Source of the DNA: Aquisalimonas sp.
GTDB lineage: Bacteria; Pseudomonadota; Gammaproteobacteria; Nitrococcales; Aquisalimonadaceae
Reading direction: 5' to 3'
DNA length: 42,527 nucleotides
Assembly (NCBI GenBank): GCA_007126095.1
Contig: SLBZ01000094.1
Location: forward strand, 1 to 42,527
Shown here: one piece after another, positions 17,068 to 25,300 of the stretch
Layout: every line of letters starts with the position of its first letter
How positions within the stretch are numbered: position 1 is the stretch's first letter
The notes under the pieces: generated by a model
What the model was told of the DNA's origin: nothing
Seen by the model: only the letters and a program-made list of their open reading frames with translations
The model's database searches: none
Translations under genes and position numbers: made by a program

Positions 17068-18555
17068 TCATTCGTCGAGGCCGCGTTCGGCCATGGCCAC
17101 CGCCCGGATCAATGCCCGGGCCTTGTTCAGGGTCTCCTCCCACTCCGCGGAGGGCACGGAGTCGGCCACCACGCCGGCCCCGGCCTGCACATGCACCTGC
17201 CCGTCCTTCACCAGAGCGGTGCGGATGGCGATGGCCGTATCCATGTTGCCGGACCAGGACCAGTACCCCACGGCCCCTGAGTACACGCCGCGTCGGGTGG
17301 GCTCCACCTCGTCGATGATCTCCATGGCGCGGATCTTGGGCGCGCCGCTCAGCGTCCCGGCGGGAAAGGTCGCCCGCAGCACGTCCATGGGGCTGTACTC
17401 CGGTTTCAACCGGCCGGTGACGTTGGAGACGATGTGCATCACGTGGGAGTAGCGCTCGATGGTCATCTGGTCGGTGACGTCCACCGTTCCCGTCTCGGCA
17501 ATGCGACCCACGTCGTTGCGCCCGAGATCGATGAGCATCAGGTGCTCGGCACGCTCCTTGGGGTCGGCGAGTAGCTCTTCCTCCAGCGCCCGGTCCTCCG
17601 CCTCGCTGGCACCGCGCTTGCGCGTGCCCGCCAGAGGCCGGACGGTGACATCGCCCTCTTCCACCCGCACCAGGATCTCCGGTGACGACCCCGCCACGTA
17701 CATGTCGCCGAGATTGAGGAAGAACATGTACGGCGACGGGTTGGTACAGCGCAGCGCGCGATAGAGGTCCAGGGGCTCGGCGCGGTACTCGGTGCTCATG
17801 CGCTGGGACGGGACCACCTGCATGGCATCGCCATCGACAATGTACTGCTTGATCCGCTCCACGGCGTCTTCAAAGCCGGTCTGGGACATGTTGGAGCGGA
17901 AGTCCGCCTCGCCGACCTCGCGGCGTTCGTGCTGCGGCCGGTAGCCGGTGGCGGCGGTCCGCATGGTCCGGGCGAGCGACTGCAGGCGCGCCTGTGCATG
18001 CTCCCAGGCGCCGGCGTCGGCCGGGTCGGCGTGCACCACCAAGTAGAGCCGCCCCGCCAGGTTGTCGAACACCAGCACCTCGTCGGCCACCATCAGCATG
18101 ATGTCCGGCACGTCCAGCGCGTCCGGTTTGTCGCAGTCGGCCAGCCGCGGCTCGATGTAGCGAATGGTGTCATAGCCGAAATAGCCCACCAGGCCACCGG
18201 TAAACCGAGGCAACTGCGGGTAGCCGGGTGGTGCCGGCACAGCGTGGCGCCCGTGGAAGGCCTCCAGCCACGCCAGCGGGTCCGCCGGTCGCGCCTCTTC
18301 GATCAGCTCACCGTCGCGCTCGACGGTGATGTGCCCCTGATGGACACGCAGCACCGTGCGGCAGGGCAGACCGATGATCGAGTACCTGCCCCACTTCTCG
18401 CCGCCCTGAACGGATTCGAACAGGAAGGAGTACGGGCCGTCGGCCAGCTTGAGATAGGTGCTGAGCGGGGTGTCGAGATCCGCGAGCACTTCACGGATGA
18501 CCGGGATGCGGTTATAGCCCCGGTCGGCAAGTTCCTGGAATTGTTGCTTGTTCAT
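17068..18555 (-). CDS. trpE: Anthranilate synthase component I
   Basis: Chorismate-using catalytic subunit of 495 aa, with an N-terminal feedback-sensing region ([30 protein letters not shown], the ESxxxG tryptophan-binding type) and a C-terminal chorismate domain with [23 protein letters not shown] and [19 protein letters not shown]. First gene of trpEGDC and 135 bases after gph; a 25-codon frame (from about 18630 to the trpE ATG) ends overlapping the trpE start and could couple translation. No tandem-Trp attenuator is seen. Confidence 0.97.
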   Translation of the reverse strand: MNKQQFQELADRGYNRIPVIREVLADLDTPLSTYLKLADGPYSFLFESVQGGEKWGRYSIIGLPCRTVLRVHQGHITVERDGELIEEARPADPLAWLEAFHGRHAVPAPPGYPQLPRFTGGLVGYFGYDTIRYIEPRLADCDKPDALDVPDIMLMVADEVLVFDNLAGRLYLVVHADPADAGAWEHAQARLQSLARTMRTAATGYRPQHERREVGEADFRSNMSQTGFEDAVERIKQYIVDGDAMQVVPSQRMSTEYRAEPLDLYRALRCTNPSPYMFFLNLGDMYVAGSSPEILVRVEEGDVTVRPLAGTRKRGASEAEDRALEEELLADPKERAEHLMLIDLGRNDVGRIAETGTVDVTDQMTIERYSHVMHIVSNVTGRLKPEYSPMDVLRATFPAGTLSGAPKIRAMEIIDEVEPTRRGVYSGAVGYWSWSGNMDTAIAIRTALVKDGQVHVQAGAGVVADSVPSAEWEETLNKARALIRAVAMAERGLDE

Positions 18556-18690
18556 GCAGATTCACCAATGACGGACAACACGTGGACACAACGAATCGCG
18601 CGGGCGGCGGTACTCTTCAGCCACGCCATCGTGTTGCGTTCGCGCTCATCCCCTGCATCACTGGTGTACCCGTCATGATCCTGTCGTCGT

Positions 18691-19368
18691 CTACGCGGCC
18701 CCGCGCAGGAAGCCGTGCAGTTCCTCGATGCTCGCCACCACCGCATCCGGGGCCATGGCGTTGACGTCCTCTCCCTGGCTGTAGCCGTAGGGAACGCAGA
18801 CCACGCCGGTGCCCGCATTGCGCCCGGCGTCTACATCAGCCCGGGAGTCCCCGACCATCAGCGTGTGCTCGGCCGGCGCGCCCAGTGCCGCCATGGCGTG
18901 GTGGAGTGGCGCCGGATCGGGCTTGCGCACCGTCAGCGTGTCGCCGCCGACCACCACCGGCAGGACGTCGTCGAGGCCCATGTCACGCAGCAGCTGCCGC
19001 GCCAGACCCTCGGGCTTGTTGGTGACACAGGCCAGACCATACCCGTCCGTCCGCAGGCGGTCCAGCCCGCCGCGTGTGCCGGGATAGAGCCGGCTGCGCA
19101 CGCTGAGCCGCTCCTCATAATAGCGGAGAAACAGCGTCAGGGCCCGATCCACGTCCGCCTCCGGCGGCTCGCCATCGACCCGCCCGGTGAGGGCGCGCAT
19201 CACCAGCCGGCGCGCACCATTGCCCACCCAGCGGCGGACACGCTCCTCGCCGGCCGCGGGGTGGCCCACATCGACCAGCATGCGGTCCACGGCCACGGCC
19301 ATGTCCGGGGCGCTGTCCACCAGCGTGCCATCCAGGTCGAAGAGCAGCGCCCGCACCTGTCGCATCAT
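18691..19368 (-). CDS. gph: Phosphoglycolate phosphatase (HAD family)
   Basis: HAD-superfamily phosphatase of 225 aa that clears 2-phosphoglycolate formed by Rubisco oxygenation or DNA repair. HAD motif I is [15 protein letters not shown], motif II VTNKPEG, motif III the lysine of VRKPDPAPL and motif [18 protein letters not shown]. The ATG overlaps the rpe stop by four bases, a coupled rpe-gph pair common in proteobacteria. It precedes trpE in the same direction. Confidence 0.92.
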   Translation of the reverse strand: MMRQVRALLFDLDGTLVDSAPDMAVAVDRMLVDVGHPAAGEERVRRWVGNGARRLVMRALTGRVDGEPPEADVDRALTLFLRYYEERLSVRSRLYPGTRGGLDRLRTDGYGLACVTNKPEGLARQLLRDMGLDDVLPVVVGGDTLTVRKPDPAPLHHAMAALGAPAEHTLMVGDSRADVDAGRNAGTGVVCVPYGYSQGEDVNAMAPDAVVASIEELHGFLRGAA

Positions 19369-20039
19369 GTCCGCGCCTGCGCGATTTCTTGCCGCATGGC
19401 GTCCACGACGGCACGGTAGTCGGGCTGGCCGAAAATGGCCGAACCCGCGACGAACGTGTCGGCGCCGGCCTCGGCCACGGCCCGGATGTTGTCGGTCTTG
19501 ACACCGCCGTCCACCTCCAGACGGATATCCCGGCCGCTGGCGTCAATGAGCGCCCGCGCCTCGCGCAGCTTGTCCAGCGTGGCGGGGATGAACGACTGCC
19601 CGCCGAAGCCGGGGTTCACCGACATCAGCAGGATCATGTCCACCTTGTCCATGACGTACTTGAGGTAGTCCAGTGGCGTGGCCGGGTTGAACACCAGCCC
19701 GGCGCGGCAGCCCTGGTCGTGCACCAGCTGCAGGCTGCGGTCCACATGCTCGGTAGCCTCGGGGTGGAAGGTGATCCAGTCGGCACCGGCAGCCGCGAAA
19801 TCCGGGATCAGCCGGTCAACAGGTTTCACCATGAGATGCACATCGATTTCGGCGGTCACGCCGTGGTTGCGCAGCGCCTGGCAAATCATGGGGCCGATGG
19901 TGAGATTCGGCACGTAATGGTTGTCCATGACGTCGAAATGCACCATGTCCGCACCCGCGGCCAGCACGGCATCCACTTCCTCGCCGAGTCGGGCGAAATC
20001 CGCCGCCAGTATCGATGGCGCAATACGGTCGTCGAGCAT
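19365..20039 (-). CDS. rpe: Ribulose-phosphate 3-epimerase
   Basis: TIM-barrel epimerase of the pentose phosphate (and, if present, Calvin) pathway, 224 aa. Signatures are [36 protein letters not shown] with the metal-binding His/Asp, [21 protein letters not shown] and [12 protein letters not shown]. First gene of rpe-gph-trpEGDC; AGGGGG lies upstream of the ATG with rather long spacing. Confidence 0.97.
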   Translation of the reverse strand: MLDDRIAPSILAADFARLGEEVDAVLAAGADMVHFDVMDNHYVPNLTIGPMICQALRNHGVTAEIDVHLMVKPVDRLIPDFAAAGADWITFHPEATEHVDRSLQLVHDQGCRAGLVFNPATPLDYLKYVMDKVDMILLMSVNPGFGGQSFIPATLDKLREARALIDASGRDIRLEVDGGVKTDNIRAVAEAGADTFVAGSAIFGQPDYRAVVDAMRQEIAQART

Positions 20040-20175
20040 GGGTCACATCCCCCTGGGTTGCGTGGCAAGACTGTACCGAAAGCGGGGCAACAGGGCCACC
20101 GGCCGATTCCGGCACCCGCCACCGGCTGCTACACTCCCCCGTCGAACCATCGCCGCGTCGCAGGAGGAGTAACGC

Positions 20176-20643
20176 GTGATCAGTATCGGAAACCTGCTGC
20201 ATGTCCTGTTTGCCGTCATCTGGGTGGGCGGCATGTTCTTCGCCTACGTCATCCTGCGTCCGGTGGCGGCAGCGACCCTCGAGCCCCCCGAACGACTCAT
20301 GCTGTGGCGCCGAGTGCTGGCGAAATTCTTCGTGTGGGTCTGGAAATCGGTGGTCATCGTGCTGCTGACGGGATACTGGCTCGGGTTCGGCCTGTTCCGG
20401 AGCATGGGCGACTGGCCGACCCACGTGCACGTGATGCACGGGCTCGGCCTGATCATGGCGCTGCTGTTTCTGGTGGTCTTCTTCCTGCCGTTCAACCAGC
20501 TCCGCCGCGCGGTGGACACCCAGGACTGGCAGCGTGGCGCCGAGGCGCTTGCCAACGTGCGCCGGCTGGTGGGCATCAACCTGGTCATCGGGCTGGTGGT
20601 GGTGGCGGTGGCCAGCGGCGGGCGGCTGGGCCTGCTGGGCTGA
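20176..20643 (+). CDS. CopD-like four-helix membrane protein
   Basis: A 155 aa inner-membrane protein with four predicted transmembrane helices (about residues 5-25, 53-73, 84-105 and 131-152). It has the CopD/DUF4149-like pattern: His in LLHVLFAVIWVGGMFF on helix 1, Trp-rich helix 2 and VHVMHGLGLIMALLFL on helix 3. The role of these stand-alone proteins is unknown; relatives have been associated with copper or heme. The GTG at 20176 is supported by AGGAGGAGT eight bases before it. Divergent from rpe and convergent with the DjlA-like gene. Confidence 0.78.
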   Translation: MISIGNLLHVLFAVIWVGGMFFAYVILRPVAAATLEPPERLMLWRRVLAKFFVWVWKSVVIVLLTGYWLGFGLFRSMGDWPTHVHVMHGLGLIMALLFLVVFFLPFNQLRRAVDTQDWQRGAEALANVRRLVGINLVIGLVVVAVASGGRLGLLG

Positions 20644-20664
20644 GTCGACGCCGCAGCCGGGGCT

Positions 20665-21477
20665 TCAGAAGCCGCGCTGCCGCCGGATCTGGTCGTAGGC
20701 GCGCCGGGCCGCGTGGGTGCGCCCGGCACCCTCGCGAATCTCGTCTTCGCTGCAGCCACGCGCCTGCAGCCGGTCCGGGTGGTGCTGGCTGATCAGCTTC
20801 CGGTACGCAAGACGGATCTGGTCGGCGCTGGCACTCTCTGCCACTCCAAGCACCCGGTAGGGACTCTGCGGCATGGCGCGCACGGCGCCGCTGCCGCGCT
20901 GACCGCGCATGAGCCGCCGCAGCTCCGGCTCGTTGAAACCCAGCCGCCGGGCAATCCGGAGCAGCAGGGCGTGCTGCGCGCCCACGGGCCGGCCATCCGC
21001 CTGGGCGACGGCCGTCTGGTATTCAAGAAACGCCTGCAACAGATCGTCCTCGCTACCGCAGGCGCGATTGAACCGTCGCAAAACCCAGGCGAGGGGAAAG
21101 TCCCGCCGCTTGCCGCGACCGAACAGGTGAATCGCCTCACGGCGCAGGTCGCCGTGCAGATCCAGCACTTCGAACACCTGGCGGGCCACGGCAATCTCCG
21201 CCTCGCTGACCCGGCCGTCGGACTTGGCAACGTGCCCCATGACGGCGCAGGCGGCGGTGAGATACTGCCGCTGCACCTGATCCGGCAACCACTTGCGCAG
21301 ACGCCAGCCGGACACCATCCAGCGCCGCAGGCCGACGTCTCCGGCGTAACCCACCAGCAGACCGCCCACCGCCCCCGGAAACCCGAACGCCAGCGCACCG
21401 GCCAGGGTGGCGACAATGCGCCCACCCCCGCCACTCACGTGTTCCTGTAATTGCTGCTGCACACGTCTCCCTTTCAT
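20665..21477 (-). CDS. djlA: DjlA-type co-chaperone (TerB-like domain plus J domain)
   Basis: A 270 aa protein with a glycine-rich hydrophobic N-terminus (about residues 20-48), a central TerB-like acidic helical domain (LTAACAVMGHVAKSDGRVSEAEI and AVAQADGRPVGAQHALLL) and a C-terminal J domain with the HPD motif in YRKLISQHHPDRLQARG. This order is that of DjlA, an inner-membrane DnaK co-chaperone. The ATG at 21477 has little ribosome-binding site; a GTG at 21462 after AAGGGAG is an alternative. It faces the CopD-like gene, with a GGCTTC/GAAGCC hairpin between the stops. Confidence 0.85.
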   Translation of the reverse strand: MKGRRVQQQLQEHVSGGGGRIVATLAGALAFGFPGAVGGLLVGYAGDVGLRRWMVSGWRLRKWLPDQVQRQYLTAACAVMGHVAKSDGRVSEAEIAVARQVFEVLDLHGDLRREAIHLFGRGKRRDFPLAWVLRRFNRACGSEDDLLQAFLEYQTAVAQADGRPVGAQHALLLRIARRLGFNEPELRRLMRGQRGSGAVRAMPQSPYRVLGVAESASADQIRLAYRKLISQHHPDRLQARGCSEDEIREGAGRTHAARRAYDQIRRQRGF

Positions 21478-21591
21478 TGATGCGCACTGACTTCACCGGG
21501 AGGCGAGCATTGTATGCGGGCCCGGGAAACCGGCGCCAGTCAGGGTAGCGTCACCACTGACGGCGGGCCGCCAAATCCGTCGCAGAAATGG

Positions 21592-22344
21592 TCAATTGGT
21601 GGGCACAGTAACCGGCCGCGGCTCTATAATCCCCAGAGAAACGGCCCGGGCGACCGCCTGCTGCCGACTGTTGACGCGCAACTTGGCACTGGCGTTGCGC
21701 AGATGGAAGATGACCGTCCGTTCCGTGATGTCCAGGAGCTCTCCCGTCTCACGGGCCGTCTTGCCCTCGGCACACCAGAGCAGACACTGACGCTCCCGCG
21801 GCGTCACCGCCTGGGCCGGATCCTCCACCAGCAGACGCGTGGCGGAGTCGTGCAGGCAGGCACCCGCGAGCATGACGCGCGGCGCCACGGCACGGAGGTA
21901 ACGTTGCAGACCGCGGCTGTCATCGTCGCTGGCCATGGACAGGATGGCGAACTGGCCACGCACGCCGCGGTAGCCGCAACTGACGCCGGACGGGATTCCG
22001 AGGGCGCGGACGACGCCCTCCACGTACCGCGCCTGAGCCGAATCGGGCTCTACCTCGGCGAAGGCTTCATCCCAGTAGACCGGCGCGGACTGCTCGTAGG
22101 TGCCCAGCAACACAGGATCGACGTTCAAGCCGTCCAGATCCACGTAACGGTCACGGAAGGACTCCGGGTAGTTGTCGAACACCAGCAGCGCGGGGTCCAC
22201 GAATGAGGTGGGCAGTCTCATGGCAAAACAGTAATGTGGGATCTTCAGATGATCACACAGCCGCTCGCAGACGGCACCGAGCTGATCCACATCCCCGACC
22301 GCCCCGATCTCCTGCTGCAGCCCTGCGAACCAGTCCGCCTGCAT
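21592..22344 (-). CDS. LuxR family regulator with autoinducer-binding domain (LuxR solo)
   Basis: A 250 aa regulator with an N-terminal acyl-homoserine-lactone-type domain (about residues 15-165) and a C-terminal LuxR/GerE helix-turn-helix (VTPRERQCLLWCAEGKTARETGELLDITERTVIFHLRN). Of the ligand-pocket residues conserved in TraR/LuxR, the DP pair (NVDPVLLG) and the downstream Trp (VYWDEAF) are kept, but the first Trp of the WxxxY motif is Phe (ESFRDRY). No luxI-type synthase is in the window, so it is a solo. It follows the TetR gene by 86 bases in the same direction and may be part of its transcript. The start is the ATG at 22344; a longer frame is open. Confidence 0.85.
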   Translation of the reverse strand: MQADWFAGLQQEIGAVGDVDQLGAVCERLCDHLKIPHYCFAMRLPTSFVDPALLVFDNYPESFRDRYVDLDGLNVDPVLLGTYEQSAPVYWDEAFAEVEPDSAQARYVEGVVRALGIPSGVSCGYRGVRGQFAILSMASDDDSRGLQRYLRAVAPRVMLAGACLHDSATRLLVEDPAQAVTPRERQCLLWCAEGKTARETGELLDITERTVIFHLRNASAKLRVNSRQQAVARAVSLGIIEPRPVTVPTN

Positions 22345-22430
22345 AAGCCCCCCGCCCCGAACGTGCCCGTAGCCGCGCATCAGGGCACTGGTGATGATTC
22401 GCCGGTTGCAACCGTCCGCAGGCCGCCCCG

Positions 22431-23039
22431 TCAGACCGCCGCGGGCATCCGGCGCGAGGCGCGCTCCCTGGGCAGCCCGAGTTCCGTACGCACCTGCTCG
22501 ACAATACGCTGGAAGGCGCCCGAGCCGCCAACCCGGGCTACCTGCAAACCGCCCTGCAGAGACGTCAGTAGGCTGAGCGCCTTGCCACTGGCGGTCCCGC
22601 TGAAGGTCAACACGCCTTCGCGGGACCCGTCTTCCAGGGCGCGCGTCAGCCACGCCAGCAACTCACCAACGAAGACCTCCGTCTCCCGGCGCATGGGTTC
22701 GGGAATGCCCGCGTGCTCGACACCGACCACGCCCAGAGGGCATACCTTACCCTCGCGCAGATAACGCTCCTCCAGATCGAAAAACGCCTCCAGGCGCGCC
22801 ACCGGATCAACCCCCTGGGAGGCAAGCTGATCGGTCCACCAGGAAAAGTTGGCCCGGTAACGACGGATCAGTGCGACACCCAGGTCGGTCTTCGAAGGGT
22901 AGTGGTAGTGAATCGCCGCATTCTTCACGCCCAGCTGGGTGGCAATGTGCTGATAGCTGAACCCGCTGAACCCGTTGCGCTGGAAGAGCTCACCGGCGGC
23001 ATCAAGGATGCGTTTCTTGGTGCCCTGCCGTGTTCTCAA
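22431..23039 (-). CDS. TetR family transcriptional regulator
   Basis: A 202 aa repressor-type protein. The N-terminal DNA-binding domain reads KKRILDAAGELFQRNGFSGFSYQHIATQLGVKNAAIHYHYPSKTDLGVALI, and the C-terminal ligand domain has the TetR_C pattern EERYLREGKVCPLGVVGVEHAGIPEPMR. I place the start at the TTG (23039), which has GGGAGG six bases upstream and gives the normal family length. It diverges from the FAD oxidoreductase operon, and two inverted repeats lie between them, so it is the probable local repressor of that operon and of itself. Confidence 0.88.
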   Translation of the reverse strand: MRTRQGTKKRILDAAGELFQRNGFSGFSYQHIATQLGVKNAAIHYHYPSKTDLGVALIRRYRANFSWWTDQLASQGVDPVARLEAFFDLEERYLREGKVCPLGVVGVEHAGIPEPMRRETEVFVGELLAWLTRALEDGSREGVLTFSGTASGKALSLLTSLQGGLQVARVGGSGAFQRIVEQVRTELGLPRERASRRMPAAV

Positions 23040-23063
23040 GGCTGGCCTCCCGAATGCAGTTAA

Positions 23064-23079
23064 GAGACGTCGTCGTCTC
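23064..23079. promoter_or_regulatory. Inverted repeat, candidate TetR operator 1
   Basis: GAGACG (23064-23069) and CGTCTC (23074-23079) around TCGT. It lies 25 bases upstream of the TetR start codon, where RNA polymerase initiating at the predicted TetR promoter would begin. Confidence 0.4.
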
Positions 23080-23084
23080 GCAAC

Positions 23085-23129
23085 AGGATACGACAACCTT
23101 GGCGGTCGGGTCACCGGTGCACTGACCCG
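23085..23129 (-). promoter_or_regulatory. Candidate TetR promoter overlapped by inverted repeat (operator 2)
   Basis: Inverted repeat CGGGTCA (23107-23113) / TGACCCG (23123-23129), perfect 7-bp arms with a 9-base spacer. On the minus strand a possible -35 GTGACC (23109-23114) sits inside it, with an 18-base spacer to a -10 TATCCT (23085-23090). A repressor bound here would block its own gene; blocking of the divergent operon would need looping or polymerase contact. Confidence 0.35.
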
Positions 23130-23171
23130 GTTGCACAAAGAATCATCAGGCTTTCTCATGCCGAAAATTAC

Positions 23172-23189
23172 TATACAATAGCGATACAA
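23172..23189 (+). promoter_or_regulatory. -10 region and ATACAA direct repeat ahead of the FAD operon
   Basis: Overlapping -10-like hexamers TATACA/TACAAT (23172-23179) and a direct repeat ATACAA at 23173-23178 and 23184-23189, 11 bases apart (one helical turn). No good -35 box is seen, which suggests activator dependence or an alternative sigma factor. Confidence 0.35.
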
Positions 23190-23207
23190 ACACTTCACGA
23201 GTCAGCC

Positions 23208-24536
23208 ATGAGCGGAAAACGGATTGCAGTCATCGGTGGCGGCATCAGCGGCCTGGGCGCGGCGTGGCTGCTCTCGAAGGAGCACCACGTCACACTGTTC
23301 GAGTACAATGACTATGTTGGCGGTCACACGCATACGCAGGAGATTCCCGGGCCGACGGGAGCGGTGGCGGTGGATACCGGGTTCATTGTCTACAACGAGC
23401 CCAATTACCCGCTGCTCACCGGCCTGTTCCGCCACCTGGGCGTAACCACCCACGGCAGTGACATGTCGTTCGCCTTCCGCTCGGCCGACGGCCGGCTGGA
23501 GTGGGCAGGTGACCGCCTCGACAAGCTGTTCGCGCAACGGAGGAACATCGTCAGCCCGTCCTTCCTCCGCATGGTTCGGGACATCATCCGATTCAACCGG
23601 CGTGCTCACCGCTACCTGGACGCACCCGGCGCCGACGATCTCACCCTGGCGCAGTTCCTGAACGACATGCGCGCCTCCCGCGAACTGCGGGAGCAGTATC
23701 TGCTGCCCATGGCGGCGGCCATCTGGTCCTGCCCCCAGGCGGAGATGCTGCGGTTCCCGGCACGGCGATTCCTGCAGTTCTTCCGCAACCACGGGCTGAT
23801 CGACCTGGCCAACCGGCCGCAATGGCGGACAGTGACCGGTGGCGGCCGGGAGTACGTCCGCCGGCTGGTGCCGGAGATCAGCGGCGGCTGCCACGCGGGC
23901 ACGCCGGTGCGCCGGGTGACGCGCCGCGACGACGGCGTCGAGCTCCACTCGGACCGGGAGCTGCTCGGTCGCTTCGATGAGGTGGTACTGGCGACCCACG
24001 CCGACCAGGCCCTCGCGATGATCGACTCTCCCACGGCCGACGAGCACGCGCTGCTGGGCGCATTCGGCTACCAGGAGAACGTCGCCTGGCTGCACCGGGA
24101 TGAGACCGTCATGCCGCGGCTGCGCCGGATCTGGGCAAGCTGGAACTACCAGGGCGGCAGCGCCGGCGGACCGGCATCGGTCTCCTACTGGATGAACCGG
24201 CTGCAGCAGTTACCCACGGACGAGAACATCTTCGTCACCCTGAACCCGGAGACGCCCCCCGCCCCGGATCGCACACACGCCCGCATGGTCTACGATCATC
24301 CGGTCTTCGACGCCGGCGCGGTGCAGGCTCAGGGGATGTTCAATCGCATTCAGGGACGCGATCGGCTCTGGTTCTGCGGCAGCTATCTGGGCTACGGTTT
24401 CCATGAGGATGGACTGCGCTCGGGCGCGAACGTCGCCTCGGCGTTCGGTATCGACCCACCGTGGATCAAGGCCCAGGCAGATGCGCCCGTCGCCGTGGCA
24501 CCACCAGAGGCACAACCGGAGTGGCAGACCCCATGA
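23208..24536 (+). CDS. FAD-dependent oxidoreductase (amine-oxidase-like NAD/FAD-binding protein)
   Basis: A 442 aa flavoprotein with the dinucleotide-binding motif IAVIGGGISGLGAAWLL at residues 6-22 and the second FAD signature FEYNDYVGGHTHT. Other blocks are VDTGFIVYNEPNYPLL, MAAAIWSCPQAEMLRFPA and the C-terminal LWFCGSYLGYGFHEDGLRSG closing the FAD site. This branch of the amine-oxidase superfamily is usually annotated as a cyclopropane/unsaturated fatty-acid-associated protein because it travels with DUF1365 and a CFA-like methyltransferase, exactly as here. In Rhodobacter sphaeroides a related flavoprotein is reported to act as a desaturase in methylated/furan fatty acid synthesis; same role here is inferred. 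Overlaps the next gene by four bases. Confidence 0.88.
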   Translation: MSGKRIAVIGGGISGLGAAWLLSKEHHVTLFEYNDYVGGHTHTQEIPGPTGAVAVDTGFIVYNEPNYPLLTGLFRHLGVTTHGSDMSFAFRSADGRLEWAGDRLDKLFAQRRNIVSPSFLRMVRDIIRFNRRAHRYLDAPGADDLTLAQFLNDMRASRELREQYLLPMAAAIWSCPQAEMLRFPARRFLQFFRNHGLIDLANRPQWRTVTGGGREYVRRLVPEISGGCHAGTPVRRVTRRDDGVELHSDRELLGRFDEVVLATHADQALAMIDSPTADEHALLGAFGYQENVAWLHRDETVMPRLRRIWASWNYQGGSAGGPASVSYWMNRLQQLPTDENIFVTLNPETPPAPDRTHARMVYDHPVFDAGAVQAQGMFNRIQGRDRLWFCGSYLGYGFHEDGLRSGANVASAFGIDPPWIKAQADAPVAVAPPEAQPEWQTP

Positions 24537-25300
24537 CCACCGCACCCGGGACGCTTTACACCGGGGCCGTGATGCACCGGCGCTACGGTCAGCCGGGCAG
24601 CGCATTCCGCTACCGGCTGTTCGGCGTGCTGCTGGACATCGACCGGATCGACGAGGCTGTTGCCGGGCTGCGGCTGTTCTCCCGCAACCGGTTCAACCTG
24701 TTCAGCTTCCATGACCGCGACCACGGCCCGCGGGACGCCAGCGCCCTGCGTCCCTGGATCGACAGCGTGCTCGCCAGGGCCAACATCGACCTCCAGGGCG
24801 GAGCGGTGCTGCTTTACTGCATGCCCCGAATGCTCGGCTACGGATTCAATCCGCTGAGCCTGTGGTACTGCCACCGACGGGACGGGGCGCTGCTGGCCGT
24901 GCTGTGCGAGGTGCGCAACACATTCGGTGAGTGGCACGGCTACCTGCTGCACGACGGCGGTGTGCCCATGCGCAAGCCGGTACGCTCCCGCGCCAGCAAG
25001 TGCTTCCACGTCTCGCCCTTCTTCCCGGTCAGCGGCGAATACCGGTTCCGCCTGACGCCCCCCGAGGAGACGTTCGCGACCACGATCCATTACCACGACC
25101 AGGGGGCCCTGCGTCTGGCGGCGGTGCAGCAAGGTGAGCGCCGCCCGCTCAACGACACAGAACTCCTGCGCGCCGGCTGGCGGCACCCCTTCATGACCCT
25201 GAAAGTCATGGCCACCATTCACTGGCAGGCACTGAAGATCTGGCTGCGTGGCGCTCGCTTTCACCGCAAGCCGGAGCGACCGTCGGAGGACATCACCTGA
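24533..25300 (+). CDS. DUF1365 family protein
   Basis: A 255 aa soluble protein of DUF1365, starting TLYTGAVMHRRYG and containing the family core LGYGFNPLSLWYCHRRDGAL, EVRNTFGEWHGYLL, ASKCFHVSPFFPVSGEYRF and the C-terminal HPFMTLKVMATIHWQALKIWLRG. The biochemical role is unknown; it is nearly always located between an FAD amine-oxidase-like gene and a CFA-like methyltransferase, pointing to fatty-acyl modification. ATGA overlap at its start and a one-base TGATG overlap at its end mean tight translational coupling. Confidence 0.9.
   Translation: MTTAPGTLYTGAVMHRRYGQPGSAFRYRLFGVLLDIDRIDEAVAGLRLFSRNRFNLFSFHDRDHGPRDASALRPWIDSVLARANIDLQGGAVLLYCMPRMLGYGFNPLSLWYCHRRDGALLAVLCEVRNTFGEWHGYLLHDGGVPMRKPVRSRASKCFHVSPFFPVSGEYRFRLTPPEETFATTIHYHDQGALRLAAVQQGERRPLNDTELLRAGWRHPFMTLKVMATIHWQALKIWLRGARFHRKPERPSEDIT

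Noticed and set aside
14604..17318. Very long open frame (over 900 codons) on the plus strand
   Set aside because: It is antisense to trpC, trpD and trpG, which are unmistakable; long antisense frames are expected in high-GC DNA. The translation has low-complexity His/Gly/Arg content and no domain.
18556..18690. Trp attenuator or leader peptide before trpE
   Set aside because: The 25-codon frame ending at the trpE start contains only one Trp, and no terminator/antiterminator pair with a T-run was found. Translational coupling remains possible but is not shown.
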